Below are positions 1-11,922 of a stretch of DNA of 64,000 nucleotides, piece by piece; the stretch's first letter is position 1, and each line of letters opens with the position of its first letter. Where the stretch lies: contig NW_020167534.1 in NCBI RefSeq assembly GCF_001641265.1, positions 372,001 to 436,000 of the forward strand, given 5' to 3'. The stretch is from Pseudogymnoascus destructans. Lineage: Eukaryota > Ascomycota > Leotiomycetes > Thelebolales > Thelebolaceae. The notes under the pieces are model-generated. The model saw nothing but the letters and a program-made list of their open reading frames with translations. It did no database searches and was not told the DNA's origin. The translations under genes were made by a program, and so were the position numbers.

Positions 1-562
1 TATCCGCCGTGAACATGGCATCCTCCTCCTCCAGAATAAGTGCCATATGATCTTGGGTGTGACCTGGCGAGTATACGGCACGTAATGTTGCCCCTTCCAC
101 TTTAAATACTTCGCCATCTGAGATATTCTGCTGGCCATCATCTGGCCGATGTTTATGGACCTTCACTGCCGGATATGCTTCTCGGAGGTGTTTTATGCCT
201 CCTACATGGTCACCATGCCAGTGGCTGATTAAAGTGCTACCTATTGTTGCATTCTCGGCAAGAAGAACGGCCTGGATGGCTTTAATCCACGACGGGCGTC
301 CTTCACCCGTGTCTATTAGAACTCTCTGTTGGCCTGTTCCGACGATGTACGTGTTGGTCCCTTGCCAGTGTGAGTTATCTGCTCACTAAACAGAGCAGAG
401 ACAGATAGATACCTTGGAGCGTAAACTTGCACTTGTTATCAGATGGTTGTCATTGGAGACTGCGATCGAAGCACTCACCTTTCCTGGATTGCCGCCCAGA
501 ATTCGGATAACACGGGAACTGAGCCTTGTCACTTCGGGAAGTTGCAGAAGTTGAGTTGCCAT
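1..562 (-). CDS. LACTB2-like metallo-beta-lactamase fold hydrolase (partial, 3' part beyond left edge)
   Basis: The reverse-strand reading starts at the ATG at 562-560 (an in-frame ATG lies at 577) and opens with MATQLLQLPEVTRLSSRV and ILGGNPGK. Exon 1 is 479-562, followed by a 13-nt micro-exon at 413-425 that supplies FTLQ, and exon 3 from 360 leftwards begins GTNTYIVGTG. Joined, they give the family signature NPGKFTLQGTNTY. The zinc-binding motif SHWHGDH and the later SPGHTQDH are both visible, so the active site looks intact. LACTB2-type proteins are metallo-beta-lactamase fold hydrolases; the animal member is an endoribonuclease, and fungal relatives include thioesterases next to polyketide synthases. 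No polyketide synthase is visible here, so the general LACTB2 reading is preferred. It is divergent from UBP8, with 287 bp between the two start codons. Confidence 0.85.
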
Positions 563-849
563 TGCGAATGCTATCATGGCACGAAAGCCGTGCCTAGCTA
601 TGATATTTTGTAGATTGCATGTAAGACCTTATATGTTCTTAGCCGCCTGGGGGGGCATTGACGTCCTGAGGGTCAACCTCGGCACCCCACAATCAAAGTC
701 CTGATAACTGATAACGGAACAATATTTACTCCGAAAGGCCTCGCTCAACTTTCACGCGGCTGCCGAATTCATGTTCTTAATTATCAGTTTAGTCGCACAA
801 GACGGACCGTTGTTGCCAAATCCCATGAAGTAGCTGCTCTTCCTTGTCG

Positions 850-2747
850 ATGGCAGGATCCCGACCTATTACACCTGCATCACCCAAACCTAACAAAACA
901 AAAGATCCGAATCCCGGGATTCCCATTTACGGCTGTGGTAGGTTCACGGATCTGGAAACTGTACAGGTCCATATACTAACCTCGATTCAGAACACATTCA
1001 ACGACTTCTCACAAAGAGCCAAGATGTAACAACGAATACTATACAGCACTATAAGATGCTACTTCGGGTCATCTTTGACAATACCCCTATAATACCACAA
1101 ACCTCGAAATCTGTGGACAAACGCCCCGTCACATCTCTCATTCCGAACTACCTCTGCCTTCAATGCCCGACCACAACCACCGCCAAAGACCGCCTAAAGC
1201 ATGGGAAACTCAAAGCCCATATGTTTTGTGGGACTCTTATTCGACGAGGGCTAATCAATTGCTAACACCGCCCAGATGTGGACTCGAGAAGCGGCGGCCT
1301 TTTTTGCCAGATGTGTGACGATTTCGTCTGGGACCCTACTTTGGAGGAATTGAGACTCCGTAAAATTGGAACTGGCTCCTTTTCAAGTAACTTGCACATA
1401 CATACCCCTAGTCAAGACGTGGCCGTATTGATTCAGCGCAGGTCGAAAACGAAAACGAGACGAGCCTTTCACAGACCCGGCGAAAGATGACACCGCATAT
1501 ATGTCTATAAATACGACTGCCGCGCCATGCCGTGCCGCCGGGCTTCGTGGCATTTTTAATATGGGAAGCACTTGCTTTATGAGCGTTATTCTGCAAAGTT
1601 TTGTGCATAACCCTCTCCTTAGAAACTTCTACCTACGGGATGGACATCAAGTTGGACAATGTACGCAAGACAACTGCCTGAGCTGTGGCATGGACGAGCT
1701 TTTTCAAGCCTTTTACTCCGAGGAGACTACAGCTAGCTATGTTGCTTCCAAGATGCTGTCCGATTCGTGGCTTTGCCAACAAGCAGCGTTTTCGGAGCTC
1801 GCCGGGTATGATGAGCACGATGCTCATGAGTACTTTCAGTTCCTTGCAGAAGAACTTCATAGAACAAATCGGCAGGAGCGACATGCTTCTCCCACAGGGG
1901 CGAATGCATCTAACGTCTCACACTTAACTAGTAACTGCGATTGTATCGTTCACCAGACATTCTACGGTAAATTCCAGAGCACCTTGACATGCCAGAACTG
2001 TGGCGTAGTGACAACTTCTGTGGAGCCATTCTTGGATCTCAGTCTAGCCATTGACAGTATAGCAAAAAGACAAGGTAACAACAACGGGGAGAGTAGCCAT
2101 GAATGGTCTCAGCCATTGACACTTCAACGCTGTCTTGATGTGGAGTACATGCAACCCGAACGGTGCGAATACTCGTGCCGCAGTTGTGATAGCCCACAAG
2201 AAGCAAGGAAGCAATTAAGCATCAAGAATTTACCAAACGTGCTCTGCATTCAGTTCAAGGTAAGTCATGTTAACCGTCAGAAAAACATTGTATTCCGAGT
2301 TAACGGAGTAACACAAAGCGGTTCGAACATCATAAAAGCCTTCGCACAAGCGCGAAGATACACTTGAAAGTGCAATTCCCGCTGCAGCTCAATATGCTCC
2401 CATACACGAATCGAGCGAGAACTCAGGATACTAGCGAAAACTTCGAATTGGCAAGGTCCTGTACATATGATCTTCTCAGCGTTGTAGTGCATGTCGGGAA
2501 GCTGAATTCTGGTGAGCTGCGAGAACAAATGAGATTTGATCAGGAAATTAACACGCTCAGGCCATTACATTTCATATTCAAGAGTGGGAAATCAAGTACG
2601 TGTGCAAGCATTTAGATGACCGATACCATTACTAATTTTGAACAGTGGTTCAAGTTTGATGATCATAAAGTCACTATGGCATCAGAGTCTCACGTTTTGG
2701 GAGCCGAGGCCTTTCTTTTATTCTATATTATTCGGTCTCTGGCGTAG
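850..2747 (+). CDS. UBP8: Ubiquitin carboxyl-terminal hydrolase of the SAGA DUB module (Ubp8/USP22 type)
   Basis: Seven exons (850-937, 991-1227, 1276-1386, 1442-2259, 2319-2511, 2561-2595, 2646-2747) sum to 1584 nt and encode 527 residues without a stop. An N-terminal ZnF-UBP domain starts at YGCEHIQRLL, with YLCLQC and LFCQMC as zinc ligands. The USP catalytic domain starts at AAGLRGIFNMGSTCF; Cys is in the GSTC box, where most USPs have GNTC and Ubp8 proteins have GSTC. The His box reads SGHYISYSRVGNQWFKFDD. Paired CxxC zinc ligands (LTCQNC, YSCRSC) sit in the middle. Ubp8 removes ubiquitin from histone H2B in SAGA in the nucleus. The ATG at 850 is the first in frame; a TTG at 844 is not needed. 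The upstream gene is divergent, so promoters are probably shared. Confidence 0.93.
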
Positions 2748-2869
2748 GTAGTCTCGGAAACAGGCGCAAGGAAGGTTATATTTGCCAGGAGTTTATCATA
2801 AGTTGACTAACGGATATTCCGTGAAAGTCGGACTCTAATTAAGGTGTACTATAGCTGTGGATAGACAAT

Positions 2870-3888
2870 TCAATCTTTCCACTTCCAGTTATCACACTCG
2901 AAATTCGCATAGCAATAAAATTCATTGCTCAACCCCTTTGCGTGCACAGGTTCGAATGTTGTTGTATGAATTCCTAGCGGGCCGTATAGTTTATTAACTA
3001 GGGACTTCATGCGCTCCCCAGTACAAACTATCACTCGTGATGCTGGATCTGAAGTGGGCTGGCTTTGGGAAGCCCCCGAAGGCTTAGAGAGCCACCGAGC
3101 CGTCAAGGCAGCTTCATCAGAATTAGCATCCATCTCATACGGATAGGGGCAGTCCTAATTACCCTTGGTTTGGCAATCTTCACTGAGAAATGGAGGATCG
3201 CAAATGATATGGTGTATGGTTCCTTTTATTGATGCTGTGGTCGGTTAGACCGGTTTGGGGCGAGGATAATCAATTCACTCACGTGGAAGTTTAAGAGGAA
3301 ATTTATAGTCGTAGAAGACGAACTCGGGGAAGATGCTAAAGCGTTCATCAAATTCAAGAAGGAATATTTCCGGAATTTTGTCGGCTGACATCGATGTCGA
3401 GGCCTGCACGTGTTAGATGCCAACAAGACAGATGATGCACTGAGTGCATCCACAGCCACAGTGATACTAACAATGATATTTTTCAACTGAACAAAGGCAC
3501 TTGGAGCCGAGATGACAGCAATTCTTGATTTGTTATCACACTTGGCGAGGAGCTCCCGGGCAAAGATATCAGCAGTTTCTTGCGAATACTTCCAATCATT
3601 AGTCATGAATGCACGATTGTGGGAAGGCTTGGAGGCGAGCAAACCCAAAATTGAGAATCATTCCAATTCTCTGCGAAGGTGTCCATTGATAGGATGTCCC
3701 CTGTGTTTTTCTTCGCCTTCAAGTTTTCAAGCTCCTTCTCCTTTGCATCACGATCTGCGTAAAACTCCTTCAGCGCCTCAAGGGCGGATCCCGACAACAC
3801 CCTTCATTGCTGTCAGTTTACAAAACCCCAGTTAGTACGCAGGTTATACTAACGGAATGTCGTTATCATCATCATGAATTTCGCTCAT
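2870..3888 (-). CDS. EFM5: Protein-lysine N-methyltransferase EFM5 (eEF1A methyltransferase, N6AMT2 family)
   Basis: Six exons on the reverse strand (3854-3888, 3645-3801, 3472-3588, 3283-3403, 3163-3234, 2870-3111) join to 744 nt, 247 residues. The protein opens MSEIHDDDNDIPVLSGSALE, then ALKEFYADRDAKEKE and MDTFAENWNDSQFW. The methyltransferase signature DPPF (in HIICDPPFLSEDCQ) and the end GLSNEFYCYANFECDNWKW match the N6AMT2/EFM5 family. Known members methylate a lysine of translation elongation factor eEF1A using S-adenosylmethionine; despite the old name they are not DNA methylases. The stop is 122 bp from the convergent UBP8 stop. Introns are 48-68 bp. The start is set by the short acidic first exon typical of the family. 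Confidence 0.9.
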
Positions 3889-4332
3889 CTTGAATGTCCC
3901 CTCTGTGGCGCCCTTTTAGTGTATCCGAAATAGAATCAGCGATTTGTTTGGCCAATTCGCCATGGAATTGCCGCAATGGATTGAAAGAGCTACTTTGTCG
4001 AAGCCCGTTTTTTCAAGTCAATTACTTGGCCTGTGGGTGCAATTCAAAAATAGGGTTTGAAAATTTATATACTAATTGTTGATTTCAACGTCGGTGCAAA
4101 AGTGTGACCACGGGAGGATAGCCGACACTAAATCGCTTGGTAAACCAAATTGATACACAGACGACGGGGGCGGGAAAATCTGTCGCCTCACCATATGGCT
4201 TCCCACGCCATTATAAAACGAGAAGAAAGTGCACATTTCACGTCAGAAGTGATCCCAATTGATTAAACACGACCAATTCTATATACAAATCTCAAGTCTA
4301 CATACGATGGCAATGATCAGGCCAAATGCCCT
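3889..4332. other. Intergenic, EFM5 upstream / NUO40 downstream
   Basis: A 444-bp spacer between the EFM5 start and the stop of the complex I gene. It should hold the EFM5 promoter and the 3' UTR of the neighbour. No convincing ORF, RNA gene or repeat is seen. Confidence 0.6.
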
Positions 4333-5910
4333 CTACTGATCGTCAAGAACGTGCAAGTACTTTTTCTCCTCACGCTTCTCACGCTCTGTGGAAGGCGGAA
4401 GATCGTAGAAGGCAGCACTGCGGTACGATTGCTATTTGATCGTTAGACAATTACATTGGTTCAAGGGACAAGAGACGTACTAGGTAGTGGAAGGTTAAGT
4501 TCGCGAGATCAGCCGGCTCAATATCCAGATCCTTGAATGTCTTTGCTGTAGGGTCGATGTGCTGATTGATGAATTCCCTTTCTATCTCGTCACCAGACAG
4601 AACGGGCCACCAAAGAGCTTTGTTCAGGATTGTCGCCGCTGGCTTCAGTATGGACTTGGGCAAGTTGATATGCCTCCGGTGCTTGTGAATTTCTTTGTCC
4701 ACCAATTCCGCAATTTCGGCAGTTGAGTAGTCCTTTGGCCCAAATAGCTCATAGGTCTGCGAAGCTGTACTGTCGTCATTCAACATTCTCTCTAGAGCAT
4801 GCCCTACATCAATGACCTAAGTACAAGTCAGTCTCTATAAATATGGATCCGAGTCTATGGGGTAAATCATACGTGAACTGGCTTGTAACGCTCCTCCATG
4901 TTATTTGAGGTGAGAAGGTTGGTTACACCGGCAAGCTTGTGGAGAAGACGGTCTTCGAATCCAAACATTGGGGCCGGCCTGACAATAGTTGTTTCGGGAA
5001 AGATAGAACGGACAACGGACTCTCCTCGGGCCTAGACTTTTGTTAACGTAATCTAGGGTATGTGAAGTTAGAAAATGACCTTGGTTCTATAGAATTCAGA
5101 TGTGGAGTTCGCATCTGCATTGTAAGACGAGACATGAACAAATCGGTCAACATCGTATTTTGCAACGGCATCTGCGATTCTCTCCGCACCTTCGACGTGA
5201 ACGTCCTCCAAATCAAAGTTCCTACAAATGAATTAGCATGGTGCAATGACCCTATATTCTCTTGGGGATGCTTCGTACTTCGTTGGGTATGACCGGCCGA
5301 CCAAGTTATAAACAATATCGGAATGCCTGACGCTCTCCTCAAGGGACTCTGTGTTTCGGAGGTCGTACTCCTGCAATCATTGAATTAGCGGCAAGTCCAA
5401 GTTCCAAAGTATTTGATCATGTACCATAAAAATTACGCGGCCCAAGTCACCAGTAACCTTCAGGTGACGCTTCGCCATTTCCTCCCGGTATGGGATAATA
5501 ACCGTGCATCCTTGCCTTGCTGTATGTGAATTCGTTAGTGATTAGAGACCAGTGGTAAGTTTATCTGCTGGCGACGCACCAAGTCTGTTCACAATGTATC
5601 GTCCAAGGAAACCGGTGGCGCCAAATACAGTCGCAGTGTGGCCTGCACATTGATGTTAGTCGGAAGCCAATTGGCACTGGAAAGCTAGGGGAGTATACCT
5701 CCAAGGGAGGATCTAGCAATGTAAGTCAGTATTGATCAACCTGAGGGCGCATGGCTGTATATACCTTCCACCCTGGACCTTGACGATGGGCTTTCCGGTC
5801 CTGGTGATTGAGATGTCAGAGACATTCCGGGACGCAATTGGACTGATGTATCTTTTCGGCCGAGCTGCAGCCCGAAGAGCAGCCGTACTGGACGGACTGC
5901 AGGACTTCAT
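4333..5910 (-). CDS. NADH:ubiquinone oxidoreductase 40-kDa subunit (NDUFA9-like), mitochondrial complex I
   Basis: A multi-exon reverse-strand gene. The N-terminus (MKSCSPSSTAALRAAARPKR) is basic and serine/alanine-rich, as expected for a mitochondrial presequence. The Rossmann NAD(P)H-binding motif follows in GHTATVFGATGFLGRYIVNR. Further exons read VIIPYREEMAKRHLKVTGDL, FVHVSSYNADANSTSEFY, IVRPAPMFGFEDRLLHKL and YELFGPKDYSTAEIAELV. The last exon ends KKYLHVLDDQ. This is an atypical short-chain dehydrogenase/reductase; the NDUFA9/39-40 kDa subunit binds NADPH tightly and stabilises the junction of the two arms of complex I. At least six introns of about 50-80 bp interrupt it. Its start lies 294 bp from the divergent RPN9 start. 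The exact edges of some internal exons were not all checked. Confidence 0.88.
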
Positions 5911-6000
5911 TGTAGCGGAGAAGTCAGGGTTCAGGTGTTGTTGGAATTGGCTGGTTGAGTGATGGCAGTCTGGAGTACTAGCGCTTGATTCGCTTCTCGC

Positions 6001-6027
6001 GTCGGCGTCGGCGTCTGCGTCTGCGTT
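6001..6027. repeat. Hexanucleotide microsatellite in the NUO40/RPN9 promoter region
   Basis: Tandem GTCGGC/GTCTGC units, about four and a half copies, in the 294-bp spacer between the divergent complex I and RPN9 genes. No other element is recognised in that spacer. Confidence 0.7.
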
Positions 6028-6204
6028 GCCGCCTACCCCAAGCGAAGCTCCAAGGTATAGCTTGGGTTATTGCTGCTCAAGCCAAACAAACGTCAACGAA
6101 ACATCTCCGTCAAGAATAAAAAACAAGCATCCGAAGTCCAAAACGATTCATCTTGACACATCAACCTCATAATCAACACAGGTGTACATCGTTGCGGCAG
6201 CGCC

Positions 6205-7455
6205 ATGAATATCGACACGATTCCTGATTTTCTGGGTGAGCAACGAGACGCGGCCCCAGCGGAACTTCAACATCTCTTCATCTCCTTCGAAGATTACTGG
6301 GAGAGGAAGCTATGGCATCAGTTGACAGATGCTCTGGTTGAGTTTTTCAACAGCCCGGAGAGCGGACCTCAAAGGCTTGCCTTTTATAAGACATTCATCC
6401 ACACTTTCGCCGATAAGATCAACCAGCTCAGACTTGTTACCCTGGCACTCAACGCCGCCACTCAGTGCAGAGGTAATGTTTTTGGGTTTGCCGTATCCTT
6501 CATTTACTGATTATAAAACTACCAGATAGCCAAGAGCGCCTGTCTTTCCTAAATTCTGTTGCAGCGAAGGTCAACGACTCAAAATCCCAGGATGCATACG
6601 TCTACGCCATCGTTGCTGTTGCAACGGTTAAACTTGAACTGCAAGATCTTACCGGATCTAGAGCAGATCTCGATAACGCAGAGAAGATTCTAGACCACTT
6701 CGACTCTGTTGAAACCATCGTCCACGCAGCTTTCTACCGCGTTAACGCCGATTACTACCAAGTAAGCCCAGTCAAGTTCACGGCGCACCAGGCATACCAG
6801 CTAACACATGAATCAGGCAAAACTAGATTTCGCATCATACTATCGAAACGCCCTATTATACCTTGCATGTATCGACCTGGCTGATCTCACACCTGCGGAA
6901 AGGCGGAACCGCGCATACGACCTGAGCATTGCTGCCCTTATCTCAACCTCCATATACAACTTTGGAGAACTACTTCTGCATCCTATTCTGGATTCCCTGG
7001 TAGACGAGGACGCTTGGTTGGTCAAGCTGCTGTTTGCCTTCAACAGAGGAGATTTGGCTGCGTATGACGTCTTGGCTGGTCACATTTCCGAGAACAAGTT
7101 ACTGTCGTCGCACAAGAAGGGGTTGAGGCAGAAGATTTATCTTTCTGCTCTGACTGAGGCCGTATTCCGCAGGCCTCCACATGACCGTGCCATGTCGTTC
7201 CACACGATCGCTGAGGAGACGAAGGTTCGACCTGATGAGATCGAGCACCTAATCATGAAGGCTTTGAGCTTGGGGCTGCTGAGGGGTAGCATAGACCAGG
7301 TTGACGAAGTTGCACGTATCAACTGGGTGCAGCCAAAGGTTCTGGATATGAAGCAGATCAAGGGCATGAGGTTGCGACTTCAGGAGTGGGATACAAGCGT
7401 TAATGAACTTGGGAACTGGATTGAATCCAAAGGGCAGGATGTCTGGGCGGCTTAG
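6205..7455 (+). CDS. RPN9: 26S proteasome regulatory subunit Rpn9 (PSMD13), PCI domain
   Basis: Three exons (6205-6472, 6526-6761, 6817-7455) give 380 residues, the normal length for Rpn9. It starts MNIDTIPDFLGEQRDAAP. The helical-repeat part contains FEDYWERKLWHQLTDALVEF and FYKTFIHTFADKINQLRLVT. The C-terminal half is a PCI domain (YLSALTEAVFRRPPHDRAMS, then TIAEETKVRPDEIEHLIMKA as the winged helix) and the end is GNWIESKGQDVWAA. Rpn9 is a scaffold subunit of the proteasome lid. Introns are 53 and 55 bp, phases 1 and 0. It is convergent with GAA1; the stops are 176 bp apart. Confidence 0.95.
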
Positions 7456-7631
7456 AATGGCAAGGAAGACATGCTGGGCGTCTGGGAGCTTGGCAACGGT
7501 TGTACAATAGCAGTTGCAGCCATAATAGGCATTTGCGTCCCAACAAGGAGTTAGACCGAGGCAGGAATGATAATATGCTTTGGTTGCTTTGAACTATCTT
7601 CTTCATTTCATCGTACAAAGGTTATTGAGAT

Positions 7632-9660
7632 TTATACATAGTGCGTTAATACATCTCTCGGCTTCCCGAGAACTATAACTGCTCCGACTATCCATGCTGG
7701 CCACCACACGAACCACACAACAAATTGGGTGGTCATACCCCACACGTCCCAGCCAAACGCAGCCTCTGTCAGAATTTCTTTGATCGAGAGTTGCCAATAT
7801 GAGCTGGCAATGAAGAAGACCATAGTGGGTGCTAAGAGATTGACGAAAATTTCGACCGCGACTGCCACCAAAGGCCTCTTGGCGAGAGGCTGCACGTACG
7901 TCAATGGCGAAGCAAACAGGCCGACCAAAAGGGCGAGCGAGAAGTTAAGCGTAGCTAGAGATGATAGGAACATCCCCAGAAGTAGCAGAGAGAATGACTT
8001 CATAAGCTGGTATTGTTGGTGTGTTGGCTTGAAATAATTTGTGATTATCCCTGAAAATACCACGGGCAAGGCGACGTTGAAGGCTGAAACGGCCCCGAAA
8101 ACATACGGGAGCATCTGCCAGCTTGTAAGTATGAGTCTGTAATGGCAGGCTGGGAAGGACTTACTGCTTCGGTGCTGTGGTTGAATAGATACATAGGGAT
8201 CACCCCAAGAAACTGGGCAATTCCAACGACCACCATTGGGATAAAGAGATGCCGTTCCTTCGCATTCGATTCTTGGTAGGGGGCGATGCCTTTTCCCACC
8301 TTCGATTTTCCAGTATCAGCTTTCTCTGGGGAGCTTTTATTCCTCCGGCCACTCTGCACCCAAAGTGAGATCGCCATAATAGTGAAATTTACCGCCACAA
8401 GCATGGCACTCGGCAAATAGGTGCCGATACTGACAAATCTTTTATGCTGCATAAGCAAGTAAAAGAAGAAGCTTTGGTGTAGGTGCTCCAAAAGATTGTT
8501 CAAGCTACGGAAAGTGCTTTCAATCACTCTACCCATGGCCATCTCATCCTGCCAGCCGTCGCCAAATGGCTGCAATGTCACCGCATCGACGTGATAAGGT
8601 ATAAAGCAGCTATGAGCCCCTGATGCGTGTCCTAGTCCTTGCCGCAGCATGCCCCTTAACATCGTCTGTAGACGATCTTGGTAGTCGTCAGTGTGTGACC
8701 ACATCTGTTGGAGGGAAATCCCTATTCCCATTTGGCCAGTCGCAATGTTCGTGATGGTATTGAAGAGATCAAGGTTAGGGAGTTGACCGTTGACGCCGTC
8801 GTATACGATATGCAAGGATTCAAAGCGGTGGTCGAAAGGGTAGTCGACGGCAAGGGCACCTTGCAGAGCACCACCCTTCAGCGGCAAAGAATCAATGCCC
8901 GGGGACAAATGTGCGTCATGATAGGCATCCACCCATGCTTGAGGACCTGCTCGACTGTCTGGGGTGACTAGGAATATAATGTCTTTTGACCATAAAGACC
9001 ATCCTATTAACTTGTAAGCCGGTTGTCATTTGCGCTTGGGAGCAGTGTCATACTCTTGAAGTATCTTGCGAGAGTCAGCACGAGAGCAACTCCGCTTCGA
9101 TTGAGCTCCCCTTCCATATTTCTCCAAGCTCCGACAAGGACAATAGCCTCTGTAGCATCTCCTCGGGGGGCATGTAGTATGGCATATAGGTTCTCTCCAT
9201 GGTGTCGGTTCCCAGCTGACGTATACTCGAAGCGTTGGCGTGCAGTTTTCAGTCCTGCAGCTTGAAAGAAACCTTCCAGCTTATCATTGATCCTAATTAT
9301 ATCAAATTTAGCTGTGAACGCTGCCAGAAGGACCTCGAGCCATACTCTATGTTGCTTGATTCAGTCAGAGCATCCACCTCTTGCTTGTAACCCCGGAAAA
9401 TATTCTGGTCGCTGCCCGAGAAATAGGTATGGACCTGTCCAGGCAGGAGCGCATTTTCGGATATGTATGTATTGCGCGAGTAGTCGTTCAATGGCAGGAG
9501 AAGCAGCCAGGTGACACCCACCAGGATACAAAAGAAGGAGAGGTATGGTGGTAGCTTAAGAAGTCGCCCGTCGCCGCGCAACAGTGCACCTGGAGCTGTT
9601 GAAGGTCAGAATTGCGCACAGCCGCTGTCATAGGAAAGAGGACTTACATATCAGAGCCAT
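7632..9660 (-). CDS. GAA1: GPI transamidase subunit Gaa1
   Basis: A reverse-strand gene with a tiny first coding exon (MALI) ending at a 5' splice site near 9645; exon 2 resumes SPGALLRGDGRLLKLPPYLS. The first membrane segment is FFCILVGVTWLLLLPLNDYS, followed by the lumenal domain (FRGYKQEVDAL, ILHAPRGDATEAIVLVGAW, HLSPGIDSLPLKGGALQGAL). The C-terminal third is a run of membrane helices such as VVFFIASSYW-type stretches and ends GKPRDVLTHYV. Gaa1 is the membrane-anchored, M28-peptidase-like subunit of the ER complex that attaches GPI anchors to protein C-termini. The ATG at 9658-9660 is chosen because only it joins in frame to the conserved exon 2. The upstream spacer carries a 60-bp direct repeat. 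Confidence 0.92.
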
Positions 9661-10272
9661 ATCGGGCTCGAAGGCTCATTGAGCGTGTGGTGGTTAGCAC
9701 ACTCGTGTTCGCAAGGCTCAGGTACAGCGATTAGGTACACGTCGCGGCATGGAAGCGATCGCCTTGTGAAGACCCATAAAACTTTACATGTACGTAGACA
9801 GCGTCTGTTGGTCATTTTAGCTTCGGTTATCCCGCAAGCCACCGACGATTGTTCGATCCCCCGTCACCGAATAGCTTCCAACAGTTGATACTTCTCGCGT
9901 CACCGAAAGTCTCCATAGGTAGGGATTGTGCAGTGAAATATATAATGTGAAGACCCATAAAACTTTACATGTAGACAGCGTCTGTTGGTCATTTTAGCTT
10001 CGGTTATCATACTACGTGGCTACGGGGCTTTACAGGAGGCCATTGTTATATACAGCCCCTCTTCAGACTTCTAGGCGGCACGAGCACCGAGAAGTTGGAT
10101 AATAAGGAATTAAGCACAAGAAAAAGCGAATAAATATCTTTATTATTATACTTGCCATACGTTTTATATCGCCCTTTGGGACAAAACTGCCCCGACACCT
10201 CCCCCATTATATACACCCACACAATCATATCATACAACCGATTTACCCTCTGAAAAACAAGGGAACCGATGC
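9661..10272. other. Intergenic, GAA1 promoter / RBD2 3' region
   Basis: A 612-bp spacer. It holds the duplicated 61-66 bp block annotated separately and an AT-rich stretch at 10080-10150. Small ORFs here have no recognisable content. Confidence 0.6.
9765..10007. repeat. Pair of 61-66 bp direct repeats upstream of GAA1
   Basis: Copy 1 is 9765-9830 and copy 2 is 9946-10007. Both begin TGTGAAGACCCATAAAACTT and end TTTTAGCTTCGGTTAT. They are identical except that copy 2 lacks four bases (ACGT) in the middle. Each copy is preceded by a CGTCACCGAA-like or AT-rich segment. They lie 105-350 bp before the GAA1 start codon, so they may carry promoter sites. Confidence 0.85.
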
Positions 10273-11308
10273 CTAAGGACCTAATCGCTGCGTGCTCCCC
10301 AAGTAGCTCATCTGGATTCCAGATTCTGGGTCAGGTGTGGAGACCGGAAGGACGCCGAATCTCCCGTATGTCTTCTGATCAACAGAAACATAGTGTGGCA
10401 GGCGCCCAAGGAGGTTCATCTTCCCCTCAACCCATCGGAGGATCTTCTCGGGCGGGGCGAGGAACTTCAAGTATCCAAGACCGACTTTGTACTATTAGCA
10501 GAGCTCTGGATATGAGAGGAGTGATACGTACAAAGATACCCCACTGCGAGGCCACAAAGATGGCCAAGGAAGCTCGTGTGTTTAACCAGGACGCTGATGA
10601 AAACGGCGAGCACCAAAGGAGTTGTCCATGTCGGTACATTGACGGTCCCTACTTTAAAATGGGGGTTCGTCCGGTATGTCTTGATCGCCTCCATCCCGAG
10701 GAGTAGAAATACCCATAAACTGTAACTTGTATTAGTATGGCACGGAGAAACACAAGAACTTGCGAGCATACCTTGCGCCAAGGACTGCAGTATTTCCTCG
10801 CAACACGCCTCGCTCTAAAACAACATATATAATGGCTGGAATAGTTGACAATGCTATAATAGTCGTTAGTTGTGGTCGTTCCGGCCGGATCTCTGGTAAC
10901 TCACGTCCAAAAAACAATAGGAGGGACGTCAGGGTCCCATGCTCTGTCTCAAATCGTTCCAACAGCGGAACGAGCGCAATAACGTTCAGTAAGGCATGGA
11001 AGAGGCCGGCATGTATGAGAGGAAACGTATTCGTCCTGTATACTATAATGTCGCATGTCAGCGGCGCGCACGCCAGAAAGGGGAACATAAAGGGCGGCGC
11101 AGCAAAAGGAGTCCGTACATGTAGCCACACCCGTCTCCTGTGGTATCAAGGAACCCCAAGCCCGTACATCCCAGACCGACTGGATGCTGACAACCCAGAA
11201 GCCGACAATGAGAACTATAATCAGGCGCGTAAACAGGGGCAGGCGGAACACATATGAGCGTGTCCGGCCCAGGTTGAGCTGCGGAATCATCGATGCCAGG
11301 GAGGCCAT
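10273..11308 (-). CDS. RBD2: Rhomboid family intramembrane serine protease (Rbd2 type)
   Basis: A reverse-strand gene of at least four exons. It starts MASLASMIPQLNLGRTRSYV, then FRLPLFTRLIIVLIVGFWVV (first membrane helix). The rhomboid core has NTFPLIHAGLFHALLNVIAL, the catalytic serine in GASLWVFLLLG (created across a splice junction) and the second catalytic residue in HTSFLGHLCGLAVGY. The C-terminus is soluble and ends QMSYLGSTQRLGP. In fission yeast and Aspergillus, Rbd2 cleaves the sterol-regulated transcription factor SREBP in the Golgi. The start at 11308 matches family N-termini better than the upstream in-frame ATG at 11428. Introns are short; the one after LGA ends with a classic CTAATAC..ACAG. 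Confidence 0.9.
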
Positions 11309-11922
11309 GGCTGCGGTTCGAGGATCGGAGGAGGCGGAAGTGCGCCAAGTCAGCCGGATTGGGGCTTTCACTGCCTTATAAGAGTAGTGAAGATCAGTTC
11401 CGCTGAGCCCGTCGATACATTGCGTCAATCTATCGCTGCATTGGAGTGTTGGTTTAATGATCTACGATGGAGTTGTCCTCAAAAGTTTTGTACGTTTCCC
11501 AGTAACACAACACCCGCTAATTCGATAATCACTGGTCAGCCTCGCTTGATTACGGAACAGAGTCAGGAACTCGACCACGGAGAACAAGCCGAGGAATAAG
11601 GGGAAATGTTACCATAGTATGTTACATACCAATGGTACCAAAAAAGTTAGCAGTGCAGCACAAGTATACTAATCCTACGTATATCACAAAATATCACAGC
11701 ATATTCTTCCGCTCCCAGCAACTATATCAGTTGGAATCCCGTTATTCGAACATTATACATTGAGGAAATAACTAGTTGATGCTGGTGGTCGTGCACTCAA
11801 TGGAATATTGAGACGAAGACATGAAGTCTCTAACACGGAGGTATGGACTAAGAAAACGCATTCAACATGAACAACTACACTGATACCAACAACGCTCAAA
11901 CACCCATCTACAATCTTTTGAT
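11309..11922. other. Intergenic, RBD2 upstream / aconitase downstream
   Basis: A 614-bp spacer holding the RBD2 promoter and the aconitase 3' UTR. AT-rich around 11640-11860. No gene or repeat recognised. Confidence 0.6.

Noticed and set aside
3894..4082. 62-codon ORF between EFM5 and the complex I gene
   Set aside because: No domain; lies in the EFM5 promoter and ends in AT-rich sequence.
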